This document shows, one piece after another, positions 24,992-34,357 of a stretch of 64,000 nucleotides of DNA. Position numbers and translations under genes: made by a program. Position 1 is the first letter of the stretch. Each line of letters opens with the position of its first letter. This stretch comes from Bacteroidia bacterium. GTDB lineage: Bacteria > Bacteroidota > Bacteroidia > SpSt-205. A model generated the notes under the pieces. The model worked only from the letters and a program-made list of their open reading frames with translations, was not told the origin of the DNA and ran no database searches. The stretch covers positions 62,001 to 126,000 of the forward strand of contig JAOAHZ010000008.1 of assembly GCA_026414975.1 (NCBI GenBank), given 5' to 3'.

Positions 24992-26206
24992 ATGCCTATG
25001 GTAAAAAGGTGGATGATAGCCCTGGCAGCCTCGCCTATCTTTTGGGCTCTCTCGGGCTGCGGTGGAAAAGAAAGCTTAGAAGATCCAGGCAGCACCAGTC
25101 GGCTTACGGGTCTCAAGTTTGCCCGTAAGGCTGGGGGTGAAGGCTTTTATGTCAAGCGTTATCGCGAGATGCCACCAGGCCCCGGTCTTGTTTTCATAGA
25201 AGGTGGTACATTTCATATGGGAGGCACAGAAAAAGACTTAGACTTCGAACACAATGCTCGCGTTCGCCAAGTCACTGTGGCTAGCTTCTTCATGGATGAA
25301 ACCGAGGTTCCGAATGTGGAATACAAGCAGTTCCTGTTCTATGTTCAAAAAGATTCAGGGGATCAAAAGCAACAACTTCTCTACCCCGATACGACTGTAT
25401 GGTTTCGCGAGATGGCCTACAACGATCCTTATGTAAGGTATTATTTCCAACACGAAGGCTACCACATGTATCCTGTGGTGGGCGTAAACTGGCATCAAGC
25501 CAGAGAGTTTGCGGCTTGGCGCACAGCGATTGTCAACAAGCAGATAACGGAAAGAGACCCGGAAGCAGTATTATACCCTGACTATCGCCTCCCGACCGAG
25601 GCAGAGTGGGAATATGCTGCTCGGGCAGGCTACGAACAAGAGCTATATCCTTGGGAAGGTCGTAGCCTCCGCGACATGAAAGGGCGCTTCCGCACCAACT
25701 TCAAGCGCGGAAGGGGTGATTATGCTGGACGCTCTAATAAGGGAGGTTCTCTTCTTTACGAAGGTTTGAATGATGCCTACATGATCCCCGCCCCGGTCAA
25801 AGCCTTCTATCCTAACGATTTCGGCTTATACAACATGGCTGGTAATGTGGCTGAGTGGACTGAAGACACTTATCGGGTTCTAAGCCACGAAGATGCGGAA
25901 GATCTCAATCCTCACCGTCGCCGAGGAAATGTACAAAAAGATCAGTTTCAGTATGATGATGATTATTACCCCAAAACCAGTCTGCTGTATAGCCCTAAGG
26001 CTGTGGCGGCTGCTGGACAAGAAGGTGGTGGCGGGAGCGCATGGCCAGATTTAGGTGCAGACGCCGCTAAAGTATACCGAGGGGGCTCGTGGGCTGACAT
26101 AGCTTACTATGTGACTTGCGGAGCCCGGCGCTACCTTCATGCCGACTCTGCCTCCGCTACCGTAGGCTTCCGGTGCGCCATGGTTCGCGTGGGACGCCCG
26201 TTTTAG
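24992..26206 (+). CDS. gldJ: Gliding motility/T9SS lipoprotein, GldJ-like (formylglycine-generating-enzyme fold)
   Basis: A 404-residue lipoprotein with a type II signal peptide (lipobox ALSGC, Cys near residue 23) and an FGE-sulfatase (SUMF1) domain: FIEGGTFHMGG, MDETEVPNVEYKQFL, YRLPTEAEWEYAAR, NMAGNVAEWTEDTYR and the terminal VYRGGSWADI and GFRCAM. GldJ and GldK share this fold; the TGLKFARKAGGEGFYV stretch after the lipobox resembles the TGWKYNxxxxGGF of GldJ, so GldJ is favoured, although it is shorter than the 561-residue F. johnsoniae protein. GldJ stabilises other Gld/T9SS proteins. No gldKLMN follows. Confidence 0.8.
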   Translation: MPMVKRWMIALAASPIFWALSGCGGKESLEDPGSTSRLTGLKFARKAGGEGFYVKRYREMPPGPGLVFIEGGTFHMGGTEKDLDFEHNARVRQVTVASFFMDETEVPNVEYKQFLFYVQKDSGDQKQQLLYPDTTVWFREMAYNDPYVRYYFQHEGYHMYPVVGVNWHQAREFAAWRTAIVNKQITERDPEAVLYPDYRLPTEAEWEYAARAGYEQELYPWEGRSLRDMKGRFRTNFKRGRGDYAGRSNKGGSLLYEGLNDAYMIPAPVKAFYPNDFGLYNMAGNVAEWTEDTYRVLSHEDAEDLNPHRRRGNVQKDQFQYDDDYYPKTSLLYSPKAVAAAGQEGGGGSAWPDLGADAAKVYRGGSWADIAYYVTCGARRYLHADSASATVGFRCAMVRVGRPF

Positions 26207-26228
26207 CCTATTTCCGTCCCAGGATAAT

Positions 26229-26263
26229 AAGGGGGGCATACCGAGTCTGGTGTTGCCCCCCTT
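26229..26263 (+). terminator. Hairpin downstream of gldJ
   Basis: Arms AAGGGGGGCA (26229-26238) and TGCCCCCCTT (26254-26263) form a 10-bp stem with a 15-base loop, 22 bp after the stop codon. A weak T-rich tail (GCGCTTT) follows. Probable intrinsic terminator. Confidence 0.65.
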
Positions 26264-26315
26264 GCGCTTTAATGGGACGCTCGTACTGGACTTAGGCAAT
26301 TCAACGAGCTCCATT

Positions 26316-26338
26316 AGGGTGAGAGGGGCTCTCACCCT
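26316..26338 (+). terminator. Second hairpin between gldJ and the modular secreted protein
   Basis: A 10-bp stem (AGGGTGAGAG with CTCTCACCCT) with a GGG loop. No U-run follows, so its role as terminator is only probable. Confidence 0.5.
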
Positions 26339-26444
26339 TCTCATGGGCCTAACTCAAAAGGCACAACCTTAACCTTGACCATGTCAGTGGGCTTAGACTG
26401 AGCAAATAGGCATCAAACTTTGGATTTTCCGTTCCAGAAATCCT

Positions 26445-26452
26445 TATTTTTG
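26445..26452 (+). promoter_or_regulatory. -7 element TATTTTTG of the modular secreted protein
   Basis: Exact TAnnTTTG, four bases (CTCT) before ATG 26457. Confidence 0.7.
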
Positions 26453-26456
26453 CTCT

Positions 26457-29400
26457 ATGCGATATGCTGCATTTTTCCTTGCCTTGGCTTGGGCTCAGGT
26501 TACGACCTTGTATTTCCAAAATTTCAACGGCAGTAGCACCAGCAGCCCTCCAAGTGGGTGGCAACTCAATTCTACGGACATGGGAGCCGTAACACCGCCG
26601 ACTTCTAACAACATGTGGCGGATAGGACCGCACTATGCCTCCCAGACCGTCAATGTACCTATTATGTGTGGTGGCTTTCTGCCGCTCTGTGTCCAAATCC
26701 CCGCCCCAGCGTCCCCGATACCTAATCAGCCTCCTAACATCGTCGGGGCACCTAATTCTGAGTTTATGCACGTCAGCTTCAGTGGGTATCAGTGCTGTAC
26801 ACCGCCTCCCCAGCCAACCGCCTCTTTCACAGCCGCTGGCAACCCAGGGGTAGGTAATGAAACTTATTTCGCTAAGTATGCTGCAGGGGTCAACATACCA
26901 GCCGGCGCCACAAATGTGCGTCTAACCCTTTTCTGGATATGCCACGGTAATGCCCAAGCTTACGGGGAAGTGCTTTATTCTACCGCAGGTCCTAATGGCC
27001 CCTGGACAGCTCTCACCTCTAGCGTCACCAACTCTACAATGTTTTATACCCCTTCTGGCGCATGGCAGCAATGGAGAGCGGATACTATACCCCTGCCTGT
27101 GACCCCTCCCACGACTGTCTATATAGGATTCCGGTTTGTGAATCAAATCGGCGCTAATAACGACCCACCATTTATCGTGGATGACGTAGGCATCATCGCT
27201 GTACTTGCCAGCGCGCCGACTATTTCTCTAACCTCGGTAACACCCAACCCAGTGTGCGCCGGCTCTCCAGTGACGGTGAGCTTTACCCACTCTAACTTCT
27301 CTGGAAGCCCTAATTTTCAAGTGCAACTATTGGATGCAGGTAATAACATAGTCTTCACCTCAGCAGCAAGCGGGTCTAGTCCAATCAGTTTTACGGTACC
27401 TTCTACTTTAGCGAGCGGCACGTATAGCGTGCGAGTGGTTTCAGGGAGTGTCCAGAGCGCAGCACAGTCTATTCAAGTAACCAACCTTTCATCTTTTACC
27501 TGTTTGGCCAGTGCTACGGCTATCACCGCTGGAAGCGCCGTAACCTTTACCCTAAATGGCGGAGCTGGCTTTCCCAACGCTGGAGCGCTTAGCGTAACCT
27601 TTGATCCAGGAGACGCCAGTGGTACAGTTAGCTTAGGACCTTACACACTACCTGGCCAGCTACCAGCCACCTATACCCATACTTACTCTAATCCTGGAGT
27701 TTATGTAGCCCAATTCACAGCCAATCTGAACGGCTGCACTCAAACCTGCCAGCAAACCATCACCGTAACCGCTACTCCTACGCTGACTCTCAATAGTATT
27801 TCACATACCCAGGTATGTTCTGGAGGAAATCTGCTGGTGAATTACACAGCGTCGGGCTTTCCTCCCAGTACTCAATATACAGCTCAACTTTTGGACGCAA
27901 GTAGTAATGTCGTAGCCTCCGCCAGTGGTGCCAGTCCGATTACCTTGACGATTCCAGCCGCTACCCCCTCTGGAAACTACACTGTACAAGTTCAAGCTAA
28001 TACAACGCCCGTTACAAATAGCAATACCCTCACGGTTAGCGTTATTAATCTATCGGGATTTACTTTGACCTGCTCTGTAAGTCCCTCGCCGGCTGATGCA
28101 GGTAGCCCTGTCACCCTTTCTGTCAATCTAACACCCACTCCTCCAATACCCCTTGATGTACAAGTAAATGCAGGGGATGGCAGTCCGCCGCAGACTGTAA
28201 GCGGCACGATCGCTTTCCCTCAATCTTTCACGCATACATACACCCAGTCAGGTTCCTTTACTGTAACCTTCACTGTCTCAAACTCTGCGCCGGGTTGCAC
28301 CCTGACCTGCACGCAGACTCTCAGTGTAAATCCTACTATTACGCTTGGATCGGTTGCTGCCTCGGTCTGTGCAGGCAGCAGCCTTAGTGTGCCTTTCAAT
28401 GCTGTGGGCTTCGGTTCAGGCACTTCTTTTACAGCCGAGGTACGAAATGCCGCTAATGCTCTCGTTGCCAGCGCCACAGGTACAAGTAGTCCCATTTCCG
28501 TGAGCCTACCCCCTACCCTTCCTTCGGGGAGTTATACAGTCCAAGTCATGGCTGGCGCTACTCAAAGCAGCCCAGTCAGCGTGGAAGTCATCAACCTAAA
28601 CGGCTTTACCTGTGGTGCTTCAGTGACGACTATCACAGTTGGACAGGCCATAGTCTTCACCCTAACTGGCACAGGACTCCCGACTAGTGGGTCTCTCAGC
28701 GTGAGCTTTACCCCAGGAGATGGCGGTCCCGCACAGAATCTGAGTTACAGCCTACCCAGTGGGCTACCTGCTTCAGTCAGCTACACTTACGCTGCAGCAG
28801 GCACTTATACAGCAACCTTTACAGCAAACTACGGCGGATGTTCCCACACTTGCACTCAAACGATTACCGTAACCCCCTTTACTACCCCCCAAATCATTAT
28901 AGGCACCCTTGCTTCATCCATCTGCGCTGGAGGCGGTATCACCGTGCCCTTTGATGCTATAGGCTTCTCTCCTAATACGACCTTTACTGTAGAAATCGCT
29001 CCCGTGAGCTCTTCTACTTGGACCTCCTTATGCACGGGAACAAGTAGCCCGATTAGCTGCATCCTCAACGAAACCACACCTAGTGGGACCTATAAGCTTC
29101 GTATTGCGGGCAGCCCCCCAACTACCCTAAGTCAAGAGCGCACCATAGAAGTCATCCGAATGCAAGGTCTAACCTGCTCCATCACCCCTCTGCCCGCTTA
29201 TGTCGGAGAGCCGATTACCCTCACGCTTTCTGGCCAGGATTTACCTTCCGGTCCCTTTAGGATTGAGTGGATGCCCGGACATAGCCTGCCCAGCCAAACC
29301 CAAAACCTTAGCGCCTTGCCTGCTACCCTAAGCTATACCTACATAACAGAGGGTGTATATGTGGGGCAAGCTACCGTTACCCATACCGCTTCAGGGTGTC

Positions 29401-29660
29401 AAGGCAGGTGTGAGCTTTCTATACTTGTTACTTCGCGCGCCTCAGGAGGCAACCCCTCCAGCCTTATTCATGTAGCGCCAGATGGAAGTTCCATACGAGT
29501 GGAAAAGGATGCAGCTTATGTGGAAGTATTTGATGCCTTAGGGCGAAATCTTTATTTAGGGTCTGGTGGCGCAAACATACCTATCCTAAGGGGCACCTTC
29601 TACCTTCTACGACTGCGAATAGACGATCGAATAGAGATACACCGATTGTACATCCCCTAA
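26457..29660 (+). CDS. Modular surface protein with four tandem Ig/PKD units and a probable T9SS C-terminus
   Basis: The 1067-residue protein has a signal peptide (MRYAAFFLALAWAQ). An N-terminal domain (about 20-245) looks like a jelly-roll/MAM-type beta domain, with NQIGANNDPPFIVDDVGI at its end. Then a two-part unit of about 185-190 residues repeats four times, beginning near residues 251, 441, 626 and 811: an Ig-like half opening with a C[AS]G motif and a PKD-like half with FTPGDG or similar and TYTHTYSNPG. The last ~70 residues (VEVFDALGRNLYLG, then RGTFYLLRLRID) resemble a type A T9SS sorting domain. It should be secreted and surface-attached; the ligand is unknown. Confidence 0.8.
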   Translation: MRYAAFFLALAWAQVTTLYFQNFNGSSTSSPPSGWQLNSTDMGAVTPPTSNNMWRIGPHYASQTVNVPIMCGGFLPLCVQIPAPASPIPNQPPNIVGAPNSEFMHVSFSGYQCCTPPPQPTASFTAAGNPGVGNETYFAKYAAGVNIPAGATNVRLTLFWICHGNAQAYGEVLYSTAGPNGPWTALTSSVTNSTMFYTPSGAWQQWRADTIPLPVTPPTTVYIGFRFVNQIGANNDPPFIVDDVGIIAVLASAPTISLTSVTPNPVCAGSPVTVSFTHSNFSGSPNFQVQLLDAGNNIVFTSAASGSSPISFTVPSTLASGTYSVRVVSGSVQSAAQSIQVTNLSSFTCLASATAITAGSAVTFTLNGGAGFPNAGALSVTFDPGDASGTVSLGPYTLPGQLPATYTHTYSNPGVYVAQFTANLNGCTQTCQQTITVTATPTLTLNSISHTQVCSGGNLLVNYTASGFPPSTQYTAQLLDASSNVVASASGASPITLTIPAATPSGNYTVQVQANTTPVTNSNTLTVSVINLSGFTLTCSVSPSPADAGSPVTLSVNLTPTPPIPLDVQVNAGDGSPPQTVSGTIAFPQSFTHTYTQSGSFTVTFTVSNSAPGCTLTCTQTLSVNPTITLGSVAASVCAGSSLSVPFNAVGFGSGTSFTAEVRNAANALVASATGTSSPISVSLPPTLPSGSYTVQVMAGATQSSPVSVEVINLNGFTCGASVTTITVGQAIVFTLTGTGLPTSGSLSVSFTPGDGGPAQNLSYSLPSGLPASVSYTYAAAGTYTATFTANYGGCSHTCTQTITVTPFTTPQIIIGTLASSICAGGGITVPFDAIGFSPNTTFTVEIAPVSSSTWTSLCTGTSSPISCILNETTPSGTYKLRIAGSPPTTLSQERTIEVIRMQGLTCSITPLPAYVGEPITLTLSGQDLPSGPFRIEWMPGHSLPSQTQNLSALPATLSYTYITEGVYVGQATVTHTASGCQGRCELSILVTSRASGGNPSSLIHVAPDGSSIRVEKDAAYVEVFDALGRNLYLGSGGANIPILRGTFYLLRLRIDDRIEIHRLYIP

Positions 29661-29743
29661 GTAAGCTCATTGAGGTCCATTACCGTTCCAACGGTCTTAG
29701 GCACGACACCGAGGGCTAGGGAGGAGCTTCTGACAGACCGCTC

Positions 29744-29778
29744 TCCATCAAGCCTGTTGGGTCTTGATGGATTTTGTT
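29744..29778 (+). terminator. Intrinsic terminator after the modular secreted protein
   Basis: TCCATCAAG (29744-29752) pairs perfectly with CTTGATGGA (29763-29771) around a 10-base loop, and TTTTGTT follows directly. This is the most canonical rho-independent terminator in the window. Confidence 0.8.
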
Positions 29779-29875
29779 GGGCAGATTAGCACAGGATAGA
29801 GATAGAGGGAGGCATGCAAAGGTTGATAGACGAGAAGAAAACCTATGGGACTAAGGATAAACCCCACAAGGCTAT

Positions 29876-32197
29876 TTAGAAGCTGAAGTTGTAAGTAACA
29901 GCGGGCACCCATCGGAAGAAGTAAAAGTTGTAAGCACGCTGAATGTCTGGATTATTCTCATCGCGACGCAGACGAAGAGCCCACATGTTTCGTCGCCCGT
30001 AAACGTTATACACGGAGAAGTTCCAGCTTGAGAGCCACCGGCGACCCTCCCTCCGGGGAGCGGTCCAAGTGAGAGATATATCTACCCGATGGTAATCGGG
30101 CATGCGACGGTTGTTTCTCTCATTGTAAACGCCGACAACCTGACCGTCATAAATGTATTTGGCTACGGGGAGAGTAATAGGACGACCTGTAGCGTAGACT
30201 CCTGTGATCCCTAAGTCCCAGCGGGGCGTTAGGGGATATTGTAGAACTAAGGTAGCTTGATGAGGTCGGTCGATGTAGTTAGGAAAAGGGTTGGGTGTAA
30301 TCTCGGGAATGTACCGAAAACTGCGGCTATAAGTGTAAGAGAGCCATCCGGTGAGCTTGCCCGTGAGTTTTTGGAGCATCCACTCAACGCCATAAGCCCA
30401 GCCCCGACCTTGGACCAGATCGCGCTCTAACTGGGGGTTGAGAAAAACGTCAGCACCTGAACGAAAATCTACCACGTTTTGCATCCAGCGATAAAACAGC
30501 TCCCAGGAAATGTCCCAAGCATGGTTTTTCCAGCGAGGGGTACCCTGTAAGGCTAAGGCAACCTGGTATCCGTCTTGCCGGCGCACATTAGGTGTAGTTG
30601 GCCACCAAACATCCGTAGGGAGTCCGATGGGTGAGAGCGTCGCTACATGCAGAAACTGCTGGACTCGCCCGGTAGCTCCTTTGAGCGCCCACCGCTCCGA
30701 TAAAGCATATCGCACACTCACACGCGGCTCTATACCCCCCCAACCATCTATAAGACTGCCTGCGCTGTAGGATAGAGTATCCCGTACAATCCGCTCTGGA
30801 GAGTAGGCATAAAGAGTCGCTGGGCCAATAAGGCCGAAGCCAGCCCAGCGCAGTCCACCTTCTATCAGCCAACGCACGCCAATCTTGTACCCAGTTTGAA
30901 TGTAAGCATTAGCTTCTATCCCACGCAGGGAAGGTACGCTAAAAGGCCGCAAGTTAGAGGTATCACTGGTCGGCTTGAGCTGACCTGGAAGAAAGGTATG
31001 CCGAGTCAATCCCACTCCGAAGCGCAGCTTGATACGCTCCGAGAGATAGTAGTCTGCATCTGTTCGCCAGCCCATGTCCTCTATGCCCGAACTAAAACGC
31101 GCCTGATTGCGCCCCGCCTCCACAAGGAAGGCATAATCATACTTGCTATAAAAGAGTATAGTGTTCATGAACAAGCGCGGGGAAGGGATAAAGTTCCAGC
31201 GTAGGGTGGTGGTAGCGTTACCCCAGTTGAAGTCCAGAAAACTGTTTCGGAAAACATCCCGTCCAAAGTATCCCGATAAATACAAACGGTGCTTGTCATT
31301 AGGGGTGTAGTTCAGTTTCGCCGTAAAATCGTAAAAGTAAAGGGCTGTTTGCCGCAGCTCGGGATCCCTGGCAAAAAGCAAAAAGAGGTCAGCATAACTG
31401 CGTCGAGCTGTGATAAGTAGTCCAGCCCTATCTTTGAGAAGAGGACCTTCTATGTTGAGTCGCGAGGATATCAGACCAATCCCCCCCGCCGCAGTCCAAC
31501 GAGGCGTATTCCCTTCTCTGAGACGCACATCGAGCACCGACGAAAGGCGGCCCCCGTACTCTGGAGGCATGTAACCCTTGAATATCTTAGCTTCCTGAAG
31601 GGCATCCGAGTTGAAAGCTGCAAAGATTCCACCCAAATGCCCAGGGTTATATACAATAGCCTCGTCCAGAAGTATCAGATTTTGATCAAAAGAGCCTCCC
31701 CGTACGAAAAAGGCCCCACTGCCATCCCCGGCAGTAGCAACGCCGGGAAGAAAAGATAGCGAGCGCAGCACATCTACTTCCCCGAAGAAAGCTGGGAGTT
31801 TCTTGAGCTGCTGAACATCTATACGATTTTCGCTAACCGCTGCAGACTCAAAGCGCCGCTGCTCATAGGTCTCAATGATTTCTACTGAACGCAGTTCTAC
31901 GCCCTCTTCCCTAAGACTAAAATCCTGCCTCATATCTCCCTTCAAAGAGACGCTGAGGGTCTCACTGCGGTATCCGACGAACTGGGCTACGAGGGTGTAA
32001 CGACCAGCAGGAAGGCGTAAAGCATAGTATCCATATGGATTGGTAACGATACCTGTTCCCCGTTCTATCGCTATGACCTTCGCACCGGCCAAAGGCTCAC
32101 GATTCGCCGCGTCTCGGATGTATCCACTGATAGTAAAGGTAGTCTGAGCAAAAGCGGTGAGACCCCACACTGGCACAAAGCGCCACATAGCATTCAT
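29876..32197 (-). CDS. TonB-dependent outer-membrane receptor with CarboxypepD_reg domain
   Basis: The 773-residue receptor starts at ATG 32197 (signal peptide WRFVPVWGLTAFAQ); an upstream ATG at 32263 would place 22 charged residues before it. Residues about 20-105 form the carboxypeptidase regulatory-like domain common in Bacteroidota (TISGYIRDAANREPLAGAKV, YGYYALRLPAGRYTLVAQ). The plug follows (LPGVATAGDGSGAFFVRGG, KGYMPPEYGGRLSSVLDVRL), then a 22-strand-type barrel ending in the aromatic VPAVTYNFSF. The substrate is unknown; there is no SusD partner next to it, so it is not a polysaccharide-utilisation pair. Confidence 0.92.
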   Translation of the reverse strand: MNAMWRFVPVWGLTAFAQTTFTISGYIRDAANREPLAGAKVIAIERGTGIVTNPYGYYALRLPAGRYTLVAQFVGYRSETLSVSLKGDMRQDFSLREEGVELRSVEIIETYEQRRFESAAVSENRIDVQQLKKLPAFFGEVDVLRSLSFLPGVATAGDGSGAFFVRGGSFDQNLILLDEAIVYNPGHLGGIFAAFNSDALQEAKIFKGYMPPEYGGRLSSVLDVRLREGNTPRWTAAGGIGLISSRLNIEGPLLKDRAGLLITARRSYADLFLLFARDPELRQTALYFYDFTAKLNYTPNDKHRLYLSGYFGRDVFRNSFLDFNWGNATTTLRWNFIPSPRLFMNTILFYSKYDYAFLVEAGRNQARFSSGIEDMGWRTDADYYLSERIKLRFGVGLTRHTFLPGQLKPTSDTSNLRPFSVPSLRGIEANAYIQTGYKIGVRWLIEGGLRWAGFGLIGPATLYAYSPERIVRDTLSYSAGSLIDGWGGIEPRVSVRYALSERWALKGATGRVQQFLHVATLSPIGLPTDVWWPTTPNVRRQDGYQVALALQGTPRWKNHAWDISWELFYRWMQNVVDFRSGADVFLNPQLERDLVQGRGWAYGVEWMLQKLTGKLTGWLSYTYSRSFRYIPEITPNPFPNYIDRPHQATLVLQYPLTPRWDLGITGVYATGRPITLPVAKYIYDGQVVGVYNERNNRRMPDYHRVDISLTWTAPRREGRRWLSSWNFSVYNVYGRRNMWALRLRRDENNPDIQRAYNFYFFRWVPAVTYNFSF

Positions 32198-32212
32198 AAC
32201 AAAACTTACCCC

Positions 32213-32220
32213 CAAAGATA
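32213..32220 (-). promoter_or_regulatory. -7 element TATCTTTG of the TonB receptor gene
   Basis: Exact TAnnTTTG, 15 bases before ATG 32197 on the minus strand. The rest of the 313-bp divergent gap up to ettA shows nothing recognisable besides the ettA promoter at its other end. Confidence 0.55.
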
Positions 32221-32497
32221 GTTTTCTCGGCTTAGCTGCCCATAAAAACCTTTCGCAATGCATATGCTAAGCAAATCCTCCATGAGCCACTCACGAGGAG
32301 GCTCTGCCTGAGACAGACCAAGGCACCGCTTAGAAGGCACCAGAATCCGTCTAACGAGATCATATTAGGACGCGGAAAAGTAATGCCTCCATTTTCTCCT
32401 ACCAATACCCCCTTGACCCGTAAGCTCAGAAGGAATATAAAGCGAAAGTGCGACCCCTAAGGAGAGCATACCCATCGGCTCTCTTTGGCTTCTCCCC

Positions 32498-32505
32498 TAC
32501 CTTTG
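32498..32505 (+). promoter_or_regulatory. -7 element TACCTTTG of ettA
   Basis: Exact TAnnTTTG, followed by CAGAA and ATG 32511. It supports ATG 32511 over the open ATG at 32448. Confidence 0.7.
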
Positions 32506-32510
32506 CAGAA

Positions 32511-34169
32511 ATGAGAAGCGAAAAAATCATTTATACCATGGTGCGTGTCTCTAAGGTCATTCCCCCCAACCGCACGATTTTGAAGGATATCTCCCTATCC
32601 TACTTTTACGGAGCCAAAATCGGTGTAGTAGGACCTAACGGCTCAGGGAAAAGCTCCCTGCTTCGGATTATGGCCGGCGTAGATCAAGACTTCCAGGGGG
32701 AAGCCAAGCTGTCGCCCGGTTATACGCTGGGTTACTTACCCCAAGAACCTTATTTAGAACCTACCAAGAAGGCTATAGAGGTTGTACGCGAGGGAGCTGA
32801 AGAGGTATATCAACTGATTCGCCGGTATGAAGAGATTAGCTGGCGCCTCGCAGAGCCTCTCACGGATGAAGAGATGACAGCTCTTTTGGAAGAGCAAGCC
32901 CGACTCCAAGAACAGATAGAAGCCGTCGAGGGCTGGAATACTGATAGTTACATCCAGCAGGCGATGGAAGCCCTTCACTGTCCAGAGCCTGAGGCTCCTG
33001 TCAGCGTTCTATCAGGGGGAGAAAAGCGGCGTTTAGCTCTGGCCCGTCTACTGATCCAAGAGCCCGACATACTCCTGCTGGATGAACCAACTAACCACTT
33101 AGACGCCGAATCGGTGGCTTGGCTGGAAACCCACCTTCAACAATATCAAGGGACAGTGATCGCCGTAACGCATGATAGATACTTTTTAGAGAAAGTAGCT
33201 GAATGGATATTAGAACTTGACCATGGACGCGGAACGCCATGGAAAGGCAACTACTCAAGCTGGCTCAAGCAGAAAGAAATGCAACTCAAACAGCAAAATG
33301 CTGTGCCTGAAAGACAACGAGCCCTTCAGCGAGAGCTGGAGTGGATACAAATGAGCCCCAAAGATCGAGAGAGTCAGCGCAAAGCCCGTCTCACCGCTTA
33401 TAACCGCCCTACCGAAGAGGATAGAGAAATCTTCATCGCCCCCGGCCCTCCCTTAGGAGAATGGGCGATTCAAGTTCACGACCTAACCCTTCGATACGGC
33501 GAACGCACCCTATTTGAGAACCTAAACTTCTCCGTTCCACGAGGGGCTATCGTCGGTATCATCGGACCTAATGGTGCTGGAAAAACTTCTCTCTTTCGCC
33601 TCATCGTAGGACAGGAGCAGCCTACCAGCGGTGAAATCAAGATTTCTCCTAAAGCGGTGATCGCTTATGTAGATCAAGAACATAAGGACTTAGACCCCCA
33701 GAAAAAACTGTTGGAGCAGCTTTCTGGCGGTTTAGAATACCTGCAAGTCGGCGGGAAGCAAGTCCATGTACGCTCCTATTTAGCTCGCTTTGGCTTCACA
33801 GGGAGTGACCAAGAAAAGCAAATAGGCTCCCTATCAGGTGGGGAGAAGATGCGCGCTCACTTAGCTTATAGCTTTCAGCAAGGAGCCAACCTCCTTCTTT
33901 TAGATGAGCCTACCAACGATTTAGATGTGCACACCATCAGAGCTTTAGAGGAAGCATTAGAAACCTTTACAGGAGCTGCGATGATTATATCCCATGATAG
34001 ATGGTTCTTAGACCGCGTGGCAACCCATATTTTAGCCTTTGAGCCTGGTTATGGGGTATTTTTCGTGGAGGGAAGCTGGACGGATTATGAAGAGACATGG
34101 AGACCACGCCTGGTTGGTCGTTCTCGTCCTAAACCTTTTTATCGACGGTTGAGAGCGGTGGGAAGTTGA
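32511..34169 (+). CDS. ettA: Energy-dependent translational throttle protein (ABC-F ATPase)
   Basis: The 552-residue ABC-F protein binds the ribosomal E site and gates entry into elongation according to ATP/ADP. The N-terminus [21 protein letters not shown] closely follows EttA (E. coli VYTMHRVGKVVPPKRHILK). Two ATPase cassettes are seen: Walker [17 protein letters not shown] and [16 protein letters not shown], signatures [15 protein letters not shown] and [15 protein letters not shown], Walker [15 protein letters not shown] and [14 protein letters not shown]. The linker and 555-residue family length are normal. It is alone in its transcription unit. Confidence 0.95.
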   Translation: MRSEKIIYTMVRVSKVIPPNRTILKDISLSYFYGAKIGVVGPNGSGKSSLLRIMAGVDQDFQGEAKLSPGYTLGYLPQEPYLEPTKKAIEVVREGAEEVYQLIRRYEEISWRLAEPLTDEEMTALLEEQARLQEQIEAVEGWNTDSYIQQAMEALHCPEPEAPVSVLSGGEKRRLALARLLIQEPDILLLDEPTNHLDAESVAWLETHLQQYQGTVIAVTHDRYFLEKVAEWILELDHGRGTPWKGNYSSWLKQKEMQLKQQNAVPERQRALQRELEWIQMSPKDRESQRKARLTAYNRPTEEDREIFIAPGPPLGEWAIQVHDLTLRYGERTLFENLNFSVPRGAIVGIIGPNGAGKTSLFRLIVGQEQPTSGEIKISPKAVIAYVDQEHKDLDPQKKLLEQLSGGLEYLQVGGKQVHVRSYLARFGFTGSDQEKQIGSLSGGEKMRAHLAYSFQQGANLLLLDEPTNDLDVHTIRALEEALETFTGAAMIISHDRWFLDRVATHILAFEPGYGVFFVEGSWTDYEETWRPRLVGRSRPKPFYRRLRAVGS

Positions 34170-34211
34170 GGGAAGGGGATTATCCTCAAGGAGCCTTATC
34201 TGTATTGGCGA

Positions 34212-34229
34212 GGGGGCACTAGCGCCCCC
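34212..34229. terminator. Possible GC-rich hairpin between ettA and the convergent TPR gene
   Basis: GGGGGC and GCCCCC arms around a 6-base loop with CTAG at the centre, 43 bp after the ettA stop. It could terminate ettA. The stem is short and no U-run follows. Confidence 0.4.
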
Positions 34230-34357
34230 CTTCTCAAATCTCTCGGCCCAGGTTACCCATCCTCTGCCCAAGCCATTGGATGTATAAACATAAAGAAACC
34301 GACCCACCCTCAGGAGACGAGGGAGGCCGGGCAAGGGAGACAAGGTTTTATGGAAAC

